Source: Acanthosepion pharaonis (taxonomy: Eukaryota; Mollusca; Cephalopoda; Sepiida; Sepiidae). From it: a stretch of DNA of 64,000 nt. The stretch covers positions 946,501-1,010,500 of the forward strand of contig CAHIKZ030005407.1 of NCBI GenBank assembly GCA_903632075.3. The letters run 5' to 3'. The translations under genes and the position numbers were made by a program. Below the pieces are notes generated by a model. It was not told the DNA's origin and did no database searches. It saw only the letters and a program-made list of their open reading frames with translations. Below are positions 43,099-54,200 of this stretch, one piece after another; position 1 is the stretch's first letter; each line of letters starts with the position of its first letter.

Positions 43099-44113
43099 AG
43101 GTATGTCACCATCAAAGTACGTCACTATTCAACCGGAATCAATCGACAAGACTCTCTTCCAGTTCTACCATAAACATATCAACGCATTATTAGAAGGCTA
43201 TCTTTAGTGGATTTCCACACTAGTAGAAACAATAATATTGTAACTATTTTCTCTCGCTGTTACATTACTTACTGGCATAGGATTTCACTTTTGGTCGGAA
43301 GTGGAGTAAACTGTTCGCCTCATTTTAGATGGGAGAAAGCGATTCCAACCCTGCCTGCAACAGCACCTTCCTCATTACACTAAAAGAGGTGGGGGTGTAA
43401 TATTGACGCAAGTATGACAACGGGAAACTTCTGTCCTTTTCCCATATGCACGAGTGTGTGTATGGGCTCCCCACGTAAAAAATAAAACTTGTGTCACATC
43501 CTGCCTTAGTGGTAAATATATAGGTATAGATTGGTACGTCTGCTTAGGATCAGTATCGTATCTGTTTTTCGCTTCTCTGTCATTTCTTCGGGCAGTTATG
43601 GAAAAGTTTTGAGAGATGCCTGATCTGGGGATTCCAACCTTGCGACAGCATCTCCTTATTGTATTAAAGATGATGACATCCTACACTCGTAGGAAGGTTG
43701 GTAAATACTGAGTGTAGTATCATCTGTGCCTTCTGTAAAAAATGTATGACATACACATACATGTTTTTTTTATATGTAGATATAGAAGCTGATGGGGTAT
43801 TTAATATCTAAAAGAAAATAGTGTGTGTTTTGTTTTGCTTTGTGGTGATTTTATGGTCATGTCTCCTCATGGCTCTCCGAAGTCTCCGTTTCTTTAATAT
43901 GTGACTTGACATGACTTTTTCTTGAGAGAGAGGAAGTGGAATAGCTGGAACATAATAGGATTGTACACTTTTACAAGTGTTCCGCGGAAAGAAGGGGATA
44001 ATTTAAAACATAAATCAAAATGGTGTTTTAGCATATTCCGGCGCGAATACTGAATCCCACAAATGAAGAAAACTTAGAGAAACGTGTACTTACCAAAAGA
44101 GTTTCGGATTTAA
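43099..44113. other. Unassigned sequence with a loose direct repeat
   Basis: GATTCCAACC plus CAGCA(C/T)CT(T/C)C blocks occur near 43341 and 43630, suggesting two old copies of a roughly 280-bp unit. Not otherwise identified. Confidence 0.35.
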
Positions 44114-44115
44114 TA

Positions 44116-44431
44116 CAGGACAACCTCGGTTCTCGAACGACTCACATGTCGAACAGAAAATTCGAGATGAAAATGCCTCGATTATCGAACAAAATTTCGA
44201 TTCTCAAACAACATAACCGAACCGAGTTAACCCGAACGAAATCATTTCTGAGTCGACCGCCGTGTTGTATAAATTCGTGTATAGTGGCGTACTTTTCTTT
44301 TCCAATTTTATTGCACTGTGACTTTTTTCTCTACAGTGATTCCTATTGGAAAAATAGTTTCAGTTTATGAACATTTCGGGTTACGAACGGACTTCAGGAA
44401 GGAATTAAGTTCGTGAACCGAAGTTCCACTG
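44116..44431. mobile_element. Pogo/Tigger-type MITE
   Basis: Ends CAGGACAACCTCGGTTCTCG and CGTGAACCGAAGTTCCACTG form inverted repeats of the CAGTG..ACCTCGGTT type seen in pogo/Tigger elements, bracketed by TA (44114-44115, 44432-44433). The 316-bp interior has no transposase. Confidence 0.8.
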
Positions 44432-44523
44432 TAATTTGTTTTATCAAAAAAATCATTAAACATGCGAAGGAAATAATTTTCTTTTAGTCTTTTGAAAAAA
44501 TACTACATACAGAAAAAATATAT

Positions 44524-44657
44524 GAGCACTTTGACGTGGGGTAATGATTAGCAAGCTTGTCTCGCTAGATCAATTGCGACTGAATAGTGAGTTTGATACT
44601 CACTGGGTGCCCCACACTTTCGTTCTTGTGCCACATCTAAGCTACGCTTAGAAAATC
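44524..44657 (+). repeat. SINE-A, copy 4
   Basis: tRNA-like head with TGGGGTAATGATTAGCAAGC and GAGTTTGATACTC (B box mutated), ending CTTAGAAAATC. It abuts the next copy. Confidence 0.88.
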
Positions 44658-44659
44658 TA

Positions 44660-44792
44660 GGCACTTCGACCTGGTGTATGGGTCAGCAATCTTCTCTCGT
44701 TAGATCAATTACGACTGAATAGTGAGTTCGATCCTCATTGGGCGCTCCATACATTCGGCCTTGTGCCACATCTAAGCTACACTTAGAAAATC
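44660..44792 (+). repeat. SINE-A, copy 5
   Basis: It directly follows copy 4 head to tail; GAGTTCGATCCTC is intact while the A box region is altered (GGTGTATGGGTCAGCAATC). Confidence 0.88.
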
Positions 44793-44896
44793 ACCACATC
44801 GGGAAAAAAAAGGAGGATAGATTTATTTTTTTTATGTTCATTTTGTTAGGGGAACTAGATCAGATAATTTTTTAAATGTTCATTTTATTAGATGGT

Positions 44897-45021
44897 GAAT
44901 TTCGAAGCGTAGCTTAGATGTTGCACAAGGCCGAAAGTATGGAGCGCCCAGTGCAGATCGAACTCACTACTCAATTGTTCTAGTGAGACGAGCTTGCTAA
45001 CCATTGCACCACGTCGAGGTG
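44897..45021 (-). repeat. SINE-A, copy 6, inverted
   Basis: Reverse-strand copy with GGTGCAATGGTTAGCAAGC and GAGTTCGATCTGC. It is inverted to copies 4 and 5, about 100 bp away. Confidence 0.88.
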
Positions 45022-45183
45022 CATATGTTTGTTTTATTAGATGAAGATGAATCAGATTAGCTTTTATATGTGATATAGGTGTCCTGTAAAATGCAACCCG
45101 GAAACATTTGGTCGTGACACAAAGGAATATTATAAAAATTTTATTTTTATTATTTGTAAAAAAAAAATGTTGAAGATCTACGT

Positions 45184-45399
45184 ATAATGATCTAGGTTGT
45201 TTAACCCGGATATAAGAGACCCTGATATAAGAGAAACCCGGATATAAGAGAAATTTTCTCTGGTCCCAAATTGTTCCCATACTTACCTAAACAAAATAGA
45301 CCAAACCCGGATATAAGAGAAACCCAGATATAAAAGAAACCCGGATATAAGAGACTTCTTCTCCGGTCCCGACAACTCTCTTATATCCGGGTTACACTG
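45184..45399 (-). mobile_element. MITE with CCCGGATATAAGAGA repeats
   Basis: The right end reads (on -) TACAGTGTAACCCGGATATA, a pogo-like terminus with TA at 45400-45401. CCCGGATATAAGAGA recurs five to six times, in both halves. The left terminus is degenerate. No transposase. Confidence 0.6.
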
Positions 45400-45401
45400 T
45401 A

Positions 45402-47195
45402 CACGTTTATTCTTCAGAAGGGCCAGAAGTGTGTTAAATTTTGAGCATTTTTATGGCCTTTTAGGCCAAGCGGTGAACCGCCAAAATTGTTTGAAGATTT
45501 TTTTTTTTTTTTTGAATACTTGCAGATGGTTTTTTTTATTGGCCAGTGAGAAACAAGTTTGCTGGCCAATGTCAAATTTTGACTGGAGCCGATATCACGG
45601 TCACTTTTCAATAAAAAAAAAAAAAAAGTACTATCAGCGGATGGGAGGAGAAGAACAGACATGAGACAAGGATGTGCCGTTGATGAAAATGGACAGAGCA
45701 TGGCACCCACACTTCAAAGGACGTTCCAGAGGTAGGTCGTAAATCAGACCTGACAGATACAAGGCAGATTCCTACACCAGAAAATTTCACATCAAGAACA
45801 GACAAGTGAACTTTATAACATAAAACCCCATCGAGCTGGGATGTCCTGTTTTTGTAAACAGTTAACAACAGAAGTGAGTTCTATTTGAAAACTTTCTGCC
45901 TTGTGCCATTTTGTTATTCCTTTCTCTAAGTTTTTCCTATTTTCTCTAATTTTGATGGGATTAATTTTTGTACACGAATCCGTTTCTTAAACTAATTGTA
46001 AAATATGCTTTGTATGTGAATCCGTTTCTTATCTAACAAATTGTATCACATTTTTTTTCTTTTTTCTGTAAGTAATCTCTCTTCTTTTTTTTTTTTTTTT
46101 GTTACCTCAGGAAATTGTTATCCAGCCCAAAGTGGTGAACAAGAGGAAATTTTTGTGCAACCATTGTTTTGTACTTTTTCAAATTTCTAAATTGTAAATA
46201 AATATGTTGTTCCTTTTAAAATTTTACGCAGTGGTCGTCTTGTTTCTTTAAACCTATTTTCGAAAGTTGTCATTTCTACTAATTAAGTTTTATGTCTGGC
46301 ACAAGAACTTGGAGTTGGTGGAAAAGTAAATTTTTTTACAATATTCTCCTTTGTCTGGGACTTTTCGCTGATGTGGTTTCAGAGTACTAGAGGGTAGGGG
46401 GTGATAGGATCTTATTCGGTTAAGTGTTTTGGCGACAATAAGAATCCTTGTTATAATTTTGGCGGCTCTTTAACCGCCAATTCCAAAAATAGAAAATTTT
46501 ACATACAAATATTACAAATTTTTCATAAACCGTCTGCCTTTTTTTTTAAATACACTTCTCTAAAAAGTACGTGTATTAAACAAAAACCTGGACGATTATC
46601 ATATTTGTTTATAACAGTTTTTATTAATTATTATTTTTAATTGTTTTATATTATTAACTAATAATTATTTTCTATGGTTTTGTTAATTCCTGTCAACAAA
46701 GCTTGCTACTACGTTTCCATATGGATCTGCTCGACTAATTGAAATGTTAAGTGGTTCCGCATTTCCGTCGGAGACTTTGATGTTTGAAGAATTTTACCAG
46801 TGGTTAATAAACCGACTCATAAGTTATAGTCACGTTTTCTTCAATGACGATCCGATCTTTTGTGCTCCTTCATCTTTTCTTCTTGGTAACACAGCCCGCT
46901 GCTTTAGAGCTCCGAACAAGGTCGACAAACTATACCCTTTTGGTCAAAAATCGGACACTGTGGGATTGGAGATTAGTGAGTCGGTGATATAATACCGTGA
47001 TGCGCCTGGTCTAGTGTTATTGTGGTTTCTTGTGGCCTTCTCCGCGGTTTTGAATTCGAACTTGGTATTCTCCTAGACTGGTAACCCTACCAGATCTAAA
47101 GAAACCAATCTGTCTTATCCACAGGAATCAACGCTTGTCGGAAGATCGCATTTAGGCGTGAAACTGATACTCACCATGCAATATTGATTCCTATG
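45402..47195. other. Unassigned AT-rich sequence
   Basis: No gene recognised. TTGGCGGCTCTTTAACCGCC (46462 onward) is a small perfect hairpin, and a related AAGCGGTGAACCGCCAAAAT lies at 45469. AAATAAATATGTTGTTCC near 46197 looks like a retroposon 3' end. Confidence 0.35.
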
Positions 47196-47202
47196 CCCAC
47201 CA

Positions 47203-47271
47203 CACACACACACACATATATATATATTTGTTGTTTTCTTGGTGACATATACACACACACACACACACAAG

Positions 47272-47312
<41 letters not shown>
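47203..47312. repeat. CA/TA/GT compound microsatellites
   Basis: Alternating CA, TA and GT runs around a short unique spacer. Confidence 0.92.
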
Positions 47313-47845
47313 CAACAATTTCAAACTACAGATACTAGAAGCAATTTATATTTTTAAAAATTAATGCCGGCACTGAACAGAATTAATTATGAATACTGCA
47401 GTAATGTAATGAACTGCCTGTAAAGGAACAGTTTTTTTTTCATGATTTAATGTGCGCATGACTACGACATGAAAAAATTCCATAATGGATAATTTTTTTC
47501 ACGTTCTAATGAACGCTCAGCACATTGTCAACCGTTTTACATTTAAAAGCATAATGAAAATATACGGTAATGGATAACAACGCACAACTTTTTATAAATA
47601 CTTGTACTAATGAACAATATATAGTTTTGTACTACTTGCACCTCTGAAGCTGATCTTAAAAGAAGATCGAAATTACCTGGAAAATAAAAGAAATTTAAAC
47701 AGCTATAGTTCATTTCTCTTATCCTCTAGCATCAATACACGGAACGTTATTCGTGAGTATGAACGGATTTTGTTAAAAATTAGCAGATATAATGTCTGTA
47801 ATTTATTCAGTCAGACATGCCTAAAAGAGAATTTGCTGTCTAAAT

Positions 47846-47887
47846 GCACACACACACACACACACACAAATACACAAATACACAAAT

Positions 47888-47940
<53 letters not shown>
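47846..47940. repeat. CA/TA compound microsatellite
   Basis: CA runs, three ACACAAAT units, then TA. Confidence 0.92.
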
Positions 47941-47942
<2 letters not shown>

Positions 47943-48189
47943 TGTGCGTAATAGTATCCAAAACAAAAGTAAATATGATTAAACAAAGTGGAATATGCCG
48001 ATAGCATATGCTCTGTTTGACTTCCTCGGGTTATAGTGAAAGAAAGACAAAACTGTATGTGAGAAAAATTGTCTTGGGGTCTTTGAGGATAAGTCGGAAT
48101 CATAAATCAAATTTAAATTGCATTACCTTATCACCTCACAATGTTTAAACTCAAGAGAGTGTCTGCCCGCTTGTTTGTTTTATTTATAT

Positions 48190-48545
48190 CTACGAGGTTA
48201 AGTAAAAAAAAAATTGCACTTCAAGTCAGCCGAGAATGTTATCACGAGAAGGCGCAATTAGTCACTCTCCTGGAGGTTGTTAGCATCATCCATGCTGGTG
48301 GAAGACAAAAATGGTTCAGACTATTAAAAGCGGACAGAATGGAGGCATTAAAATTAACATGCCATCCCTTGCCCCAATTAACAACAGATTAAATACCACT
48401 TTTGATATCAGCTGCCAATTTGACTTTATCGACCAGATCAGACTTACCATTTAAACAGGTGTAAATAGTTTTGTCATTGGCATAGATACCGAGTTGTGAA
48501 CTGATAAGATCGGGAAAGGTCGGTGATGAAGATTAGGAACAACGT
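48190..48545 (-). pseudogene. LINE-J RT catalytic region
   Basis: On the reverse strand: an LFLIFITDL-type block, then LGIYANDKTIYTCLNGKSDL with the RT catalytic box (YADD changed to YAND), VNWGKGWHVNFNA and the following ADANLQE-type region. Two stops interrupt it. Confidence 0.8.
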
Positions 48546-48839
48546 AGTTTCAGTTATAGAGCGCTAGGTTACACCTGCATTAATGCAAAAATATTTAGAA
48601 AAGTGGCTTTTTCTGACAACTTTAATTTCGCGATTTGATTAGAATGATTGAATCTGATCTAAAATTCGTCCAGAAATGCCATAACCTTTCAACTTATGAA
48701 GAACACCAACATGTCAATTACGACATTTCATCCTGAAATTTAAAAGTCAGAATTAGTGTTAGTTCAACAGATTTATCCAACATCTGGCCCTGATGAGCGT
48801 TTCGATGAGAAACACCTGAATCGGTTAACCAGATAAGTC

Positions 48840-49130
48840 ATTTGAACATTCTTAGTACTCTGCGTAGCTTTTGGAATGCTTCCTTAACTATCCTTAAACA
48901 CCTTCGGATTTCATTCCTCTGACCTTTCCCAGATATTTAAATTTTCACACTTTTTTTTTGCTAGCAACCATGCAGTGTGTCTTCTTGCAGTTAATGTTTA
49001 ATCCTTCCCACTTTCTTTACTGCCTTCTGAAGGAGTTTTTGTAGTTTTCTTTCTGTGTCTGCTATCAACACTGTCACCTTTGGCTTTACACCTTATGTTG
49101 TTAAGATTATGGCCGCCAATAATTTAGCAT
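48840..49130 (-). pseudogene. LINE-E RT fragment next to the COQ3 start
   Basis: Antisense blocks NLNNIRCKAKGD, VDSRHRKKTTKTPS (out of frame with DSVLIADTERKLQ) and the INCKKT/MVASK region are visible. It ends about 100 bp before the COQ3 ATG, so the COQ3 upstream region is partly LINE-derived. Confidence 0.75.
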
Positions 49131-49230
49131 ATTTATGTATTTTAGGGAAAAGTAATACAGTTATCTCCCCTAGAACGTATGACCGTTTGCTATTTCAAGG
49201 GAGATAACAAATTCTTCTAAGACGAAAACA
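49131..49230 (+). promoter_or_regulatory. COQ3 5' flank / probable 5' UTR
   Basis: This is a unique segment of about 100 bp between the LINE remnant and the ATG. It has no TATA box at a useful distance. GTTATCTCCC (49160-49169) and its exact complement GGGAGATAAC (49199-49208) could form a hairpin 22 bases before the start. The ATG context AACAATGG is reasonable (A at -3, G at +4). Transcription start is not determinable. Confidence 0.4.
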
Positions 49231-49523
49231 ATGGCTTCTTCACTCGGGTTGACTTTCCATCGTTGTCGAATTATGCATTTATTTCCACCATTGCGCAGCC
49301 AATGTGGTGGACAACGACATGCGAACTTGGATCCTCTCCGAAGTAGCCAACAGACAAAATGTGCTTCTATTTTGTGTCCTTTAATTAGCCGTTCAAATTC
49401 TACTTTAGCTATTACACTGGCGAAAAAACACGTGAAATTGTCTTCAATGTCATCCTATGGTTCCAGTTTTTCTCCTCAACTATTAACTTGTTCTTCTCTC
49501 GTGTCATCCATTCTTCCTTGCCG
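49231..49523 (+). CDS. COQ3: COQ3 exon 1 (start codon, mitochondrial leader)
   Basis: ATG at 49231, 97 codons plus two bases, ending CCG before GTAAGA. The final CG joins the A opening exon 2 to give arginine 98. Codons are rich in Ser, Leu and Arg, as in import leaders, and no known domain is present. Leader sequences are poorly conserved, so this assignment rests on reading frame, donor quality, phase match and distance. A transcript would confirm it. Confidence 0.8.
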
Positions 49524-51230
49524 GTAAGACACAATACAAAATTGAACATTTATTCATTCACATGTGCAAGCAACGAGTTAAGTAAAGGTGTTAGTAAATT
49601 GCTCATCTTGTAAACTAAACACGTTGGATGTTTCAACAGCTAGAGGCGGGTTTCAACAATTCAAACCTCTTATTTTGTTCAAACTTAAAAAAGAAATAGC
49701 GAATTGTTTTTCCATAATTATTGTGCTATTAAATTCTATGGTCATTTTTCCTAGGTGACAAAAAAATACTATCCGATCATTACATTAACAATTAAAAAAC
49801 ATTAAACATTTTTTTTATTTTTTTTATTCTCAATCAGTCACGGACTTCCACTAATGTTCTCAAAACAACCATTTAAAATTCAATCTAAAAGTCGTATTTT
49901 ATTTAAAGTTGGACCTTTTAGAAAATTGTGAATATTATTTGGCATACCACAATGAAAGAATGGCTTCTAAATTGTTAAAGACACAAAAAATGTCACGAGG
50001 TCTTGCCTAGTGGCAGGGATAGTTGTTTATTGGAAGAGCTTATTTTACTTGTCTAAAAATAATAGACACCCAGTCTGTTTTTTTGCTGGTAAATATTTTT
50101 ATGAAGGCAAGTAATGTTAACAGACAGATTTAACACAGAAGTTTATTTATTTTCAGTTTTTCAACATTAATTGTGAAGAACATCTTTTCCACCATCAAGT
50201 GTTAAAAAAAAAAAACACAAGTTTAAAAAATCATTTATTCATCATCAATTATTTAAAAAGAAAAGGGAAAAGAAAGAAATACAGAAGTCTCTGAATATTT
50301 TAAGCACTTCAGAAATGTCTCTGCAAATCCCGAACTTGGTCTTCTTGGGCATGGTTTTTCTTGCAAATACACTTCAGATGCACCCAACTGAAGACAGTCA
50401 CAGGATCCATGCTGTTCAAGTCCTGCTTCCGCAGCTCCCACAACCACTGCGCTGACTATCTAAGGCTCCATAAACATGATGATAAAAATAAATATAAACT
50501 TGAGTGTTGTTAATTTTAACATTATCAGCCTTCAAAAATATTTACCGGCAAAATAGCCGGGGTGGGGAGGCTATTTTACCGAAATCGGTAAAATGAGCTT
50601 AAAACAAAAGCACGTTTTATCTATTTTACCGGGACGGCAATATAGCCTACTCGTTTATTTCCAACTGTCACCAGTAATCAGTGTTCAAGTTTAGGTAAAA
50701 AAAATTTTTTTTTAAATTAAGGATTTCAAAAGCGGATTTTGACTGACTTGCCCGATTTTGAAAATTTTGTCTACTTCTTATCTTTTATGGAGTATCAAAA
50801 GCTGAAACTTTTCAACTTCTGAAACAAGAAAGAATAATGGATTCTGGAATAATGAGAATGTGTAATCTGTGTGCCTATGTGAGGTGTGCAGGTGGTGCAA
50901 TAGTGGCATGAAAGGAGAAATCGGAGAGCAGATTTTGAATTCCAGTCAAGTTTGTTGCATTCACTTACACACAAATACCCTTGGAAAAGGTATGAATCCA
51001 TCTCTACTTCCCACCTATGGATTAAATAGTTGGACTTTTTTCAGGAAAAATCATCTCCCCACCCCCAAAAAAATACTCATGCACACAAAACAAAAAGAAT
51101 TATTCTTACAATCTCAAGAGTTGGTAAGCAGTGAAAAACATATCAATGTAAGAGTGTGGGTGTATGCATTTCTATGTATATATGTGTGTGTGTATGTTTG
51201 TATATGTGTGTATATATATATCTATGTATA

Positions 51231-51265
<35 letters not shown>

Positions 51266-54200
51266 CTATATGTGTGTGTGTGTGTGTGTGCGCGCACACA
51301 TACTTATCTTCATACACAATACAAGCGGGAATCAAAATGTCTACAGCTTGACATGTAGTTAGAATCTGAATTTTGACCTAAAATTTTCACTGTATAATGT
51401 TCAGTTTGTGTGATTAATATTTGCTACAGAATTATGTTCTTTGAAAAGGAAATATTTTTGATGTAAAATACTTGTGTGTGTATATTTAGGTAACTCCAAA
51501 AGTTTGCTTAAAAAAGACAATACCATGATGAAAAAAGGCCCCAAACTTGATAAACTTAAATCATCAAAATGTTTATTAAGAGGAAAGACCAATGGATTTT
51601 TTGATTATTTTATTAAATTCTTTAATCCTTTCTAGCATATTCTAAATTTTGGCTAAAAATCTTGTTTTTCTTGCAACAATGGTGGGCTATAGATTAGTAT
51701 GGGAAATTTAGCATCTTTTGCGCAGAAAAAACACATTGTTTTAGAAACTCTTGCAAAAATCAAATAATTGTCAGATTTTAATTAAATTTTCAGGGCTTAT
51801 TCACAAATGAATTTTATTTTTTATTTTTTTTTTGAAAAGTTTGGTAAAAATATCTATATTTTTGTTTTACATCTGTTAGCCCAACTTACTTAATTTTATG
51901 AAATTTTGACTAATTAAAATTCCACCTTCTCCGTATTTATATTAGTTGACTCCTTGAGAATTAAAATCATGAATTTGTTTTTGTCAAACAGAAACACCAT
52001 TTACCAAAAATCTGCTCGTAATTGTAAAATAAAAAATGCAATAAAATTATGACATTATTGAATTAAAAATTTTTTTTAATTGCTTTTATAAATAAGATAT
52101 ATTAAGGACACTATTGTCATAAGAAAAAAATTTCACTTCATGTCAGCCGAGAATGTTAGCCCGAGAAGGCGCTATTAGTCACTCTCCTAGAGGTTGTTAA
52201 CATCATCCATGCTGATGGAAGACAAAGAATTGATTTTTTTTAATTTTTTTTATTTTAATTAGAATAATTTAAGATTTAAATCTTTTAAAATTCTGTATTA
52301 ATTTCAGCCTTTTAGATAATATTATTACTTCATAAAAATTATGTTTGCTAATCATGAATGGAAAAGCTTAATAAAAATCATCAAACAGCAATATTTTTAA
52401 AAGAATTTTGAATTTTTCTATGTATTTAAACATGCCAATTTTTGTAGATACAGATGATCATACACAGCATTATCAGAAAATAAGAGCAATAACTATAGCA
52501 AATTTAAAGCCAGAAAGTATCTAAAATTCAATAAAACATTACATTACAGAGAATATTGTCTTAAATTTTTAAGATTACTTAAAAATTATATATAAGAAGC
52601 ACTCCCATTATATTCAGTTATTTTTATGGCTAAGGACATTAGATAAACATCAATCTGTCATCCATGTCAATAGCTTAAATAGCTACCACTGTGTTAAAAA
52701 AAATGCTTATTTTAAACATAAATTTGGCCCCATCTGACTATCATTTGGCTGAGGACCAGTATCACAGTATTGATGATGTCATTATCTGCTGTTGATGTTT
52801 TTGACCAACAGGATGAAAGCTTCTTCACCAATGGAATCCAAGCATTGCAACACCAATGGAAGAAGTGTGTGGACTGTATGCATACACTCAAAGACACACA
52901 CACACACACACACACACAGTAACCATGTAATTTTTTTTCTTACTCTTTTCAGCTATCTATGTACACACTAGTATATTTTCTCTCTTTTTGTGAATCATGT
53001 TATTTGTTATACAAAATATTTCCACATGCTGAAATTTATCTCTTCTGAAACTGTTGAATTTAATTTCTTCAAAAGTTCTCAAACTTGTTCCATCACAGAC
53101 ATGTAAAATACATTTGACAGTAAAGCCTCTGATCAGTAAATTGAAGGTTTTGAGGAGTGTGGAACAACTGTTTCTGACTCAAGGTAGTAGCACTTGTTTG
53201 GGTCCCAGCTATGGGCAAATAGTAAACCCCCAAACGAAAGCAAAACACTATGAAAGCATAAAAATACATTTTAATATTAAAAGTACCAGCAATACATTTT
53301 TATATAAAAAAAGACCCACAATAGTCAAATGACCACCAGTGCATTTTTAAAGCAAAGTAACTAGCATTACATTTTATTTGTAGTTGAAAGCATACAAGTG
53401 TGTTCAAATTATTTAGATTTTGACATTAAATAGCCTGTAGAGTTTGATATGCCGCTAAACAAAAACAACCTACCAACAAACCTGTAGATGTTATTCCTTC
53501 TGCCCTAACACTTGTTTTTATTTTCAGATTTGCTACCATATATCGTTCCAACAACAAACCACGTCCAGAAAGACCAAAGGCCCAGACGACAATCGATGAG
53601 GAAGAGATAAAAAAGTTCTCTGCTTTGGCCAATCTCTGGTGGGATGAAACAGGAGAGTTTGAAGCTCTCCATTCAATGAATTCTCTCCGAGTTCCTTTAA
53701 TTCGTGATGCCTTAAAAGACAAAATGGCTGTAACCGAAGATTATAATCCATTAATGCCTCTTCAAGGAATGAAAATGATAGATATTGGTAGTGGAGGTGG
53801 GATATTGTCTGAGGTGAGTCTACCATTTATTTTCATTTAAGGTTTCTGTGTGTTTCACATTCATTGGTTATTTTATGTGTGTGTGATTGTGTATAAAAGT
53901 CTGATATTACTCTCACTGGCCAGTTTGTAGAAATCATGGAGTCAGATATGTGTTTGGAAAAAACATTAAAATAGAATACAAAAAAATGAAATATATAGAT
54001 AAAAAAAAAACTTTTTTTTTTTTAAAAATAAACCTAGAGAATACACACATACACATTAGAAACAAAGAAAAGAGTGCTGAACTGTTATGTAATATCAGTC
54101 TTCCAATATAGCAGTGAATGCTGGACAATCTGCTCATAAAGGAAGAGATTTGAGTCAACAGAAATGTGGTTCTACAGAAGGATACTGAGAATACCATGAA

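Larger units (their letters stand above)
49524..53527 (+). other. COQ3: COQ3 intron 1 (4.0 kb)
   Basis: GTAAGA donor and TTTTATTTTCAG acceptor. It contains the antisense exon-like segment at 50231-50455, a SINE-B body at 50885-51045, GT/TA tracts (51170-51300), a LINE-J scrap at 52125-52215 and a CA tract (52895-52918). The rest is AT-rich and unassigned. Confidence 0.8.

Noticed and set aside
50869..51362. Cysteine/tyrosine/valine-rich frames of 64-160 codons
   Set aside because: Produced by GT and TA microsatellites plus a SINE body.
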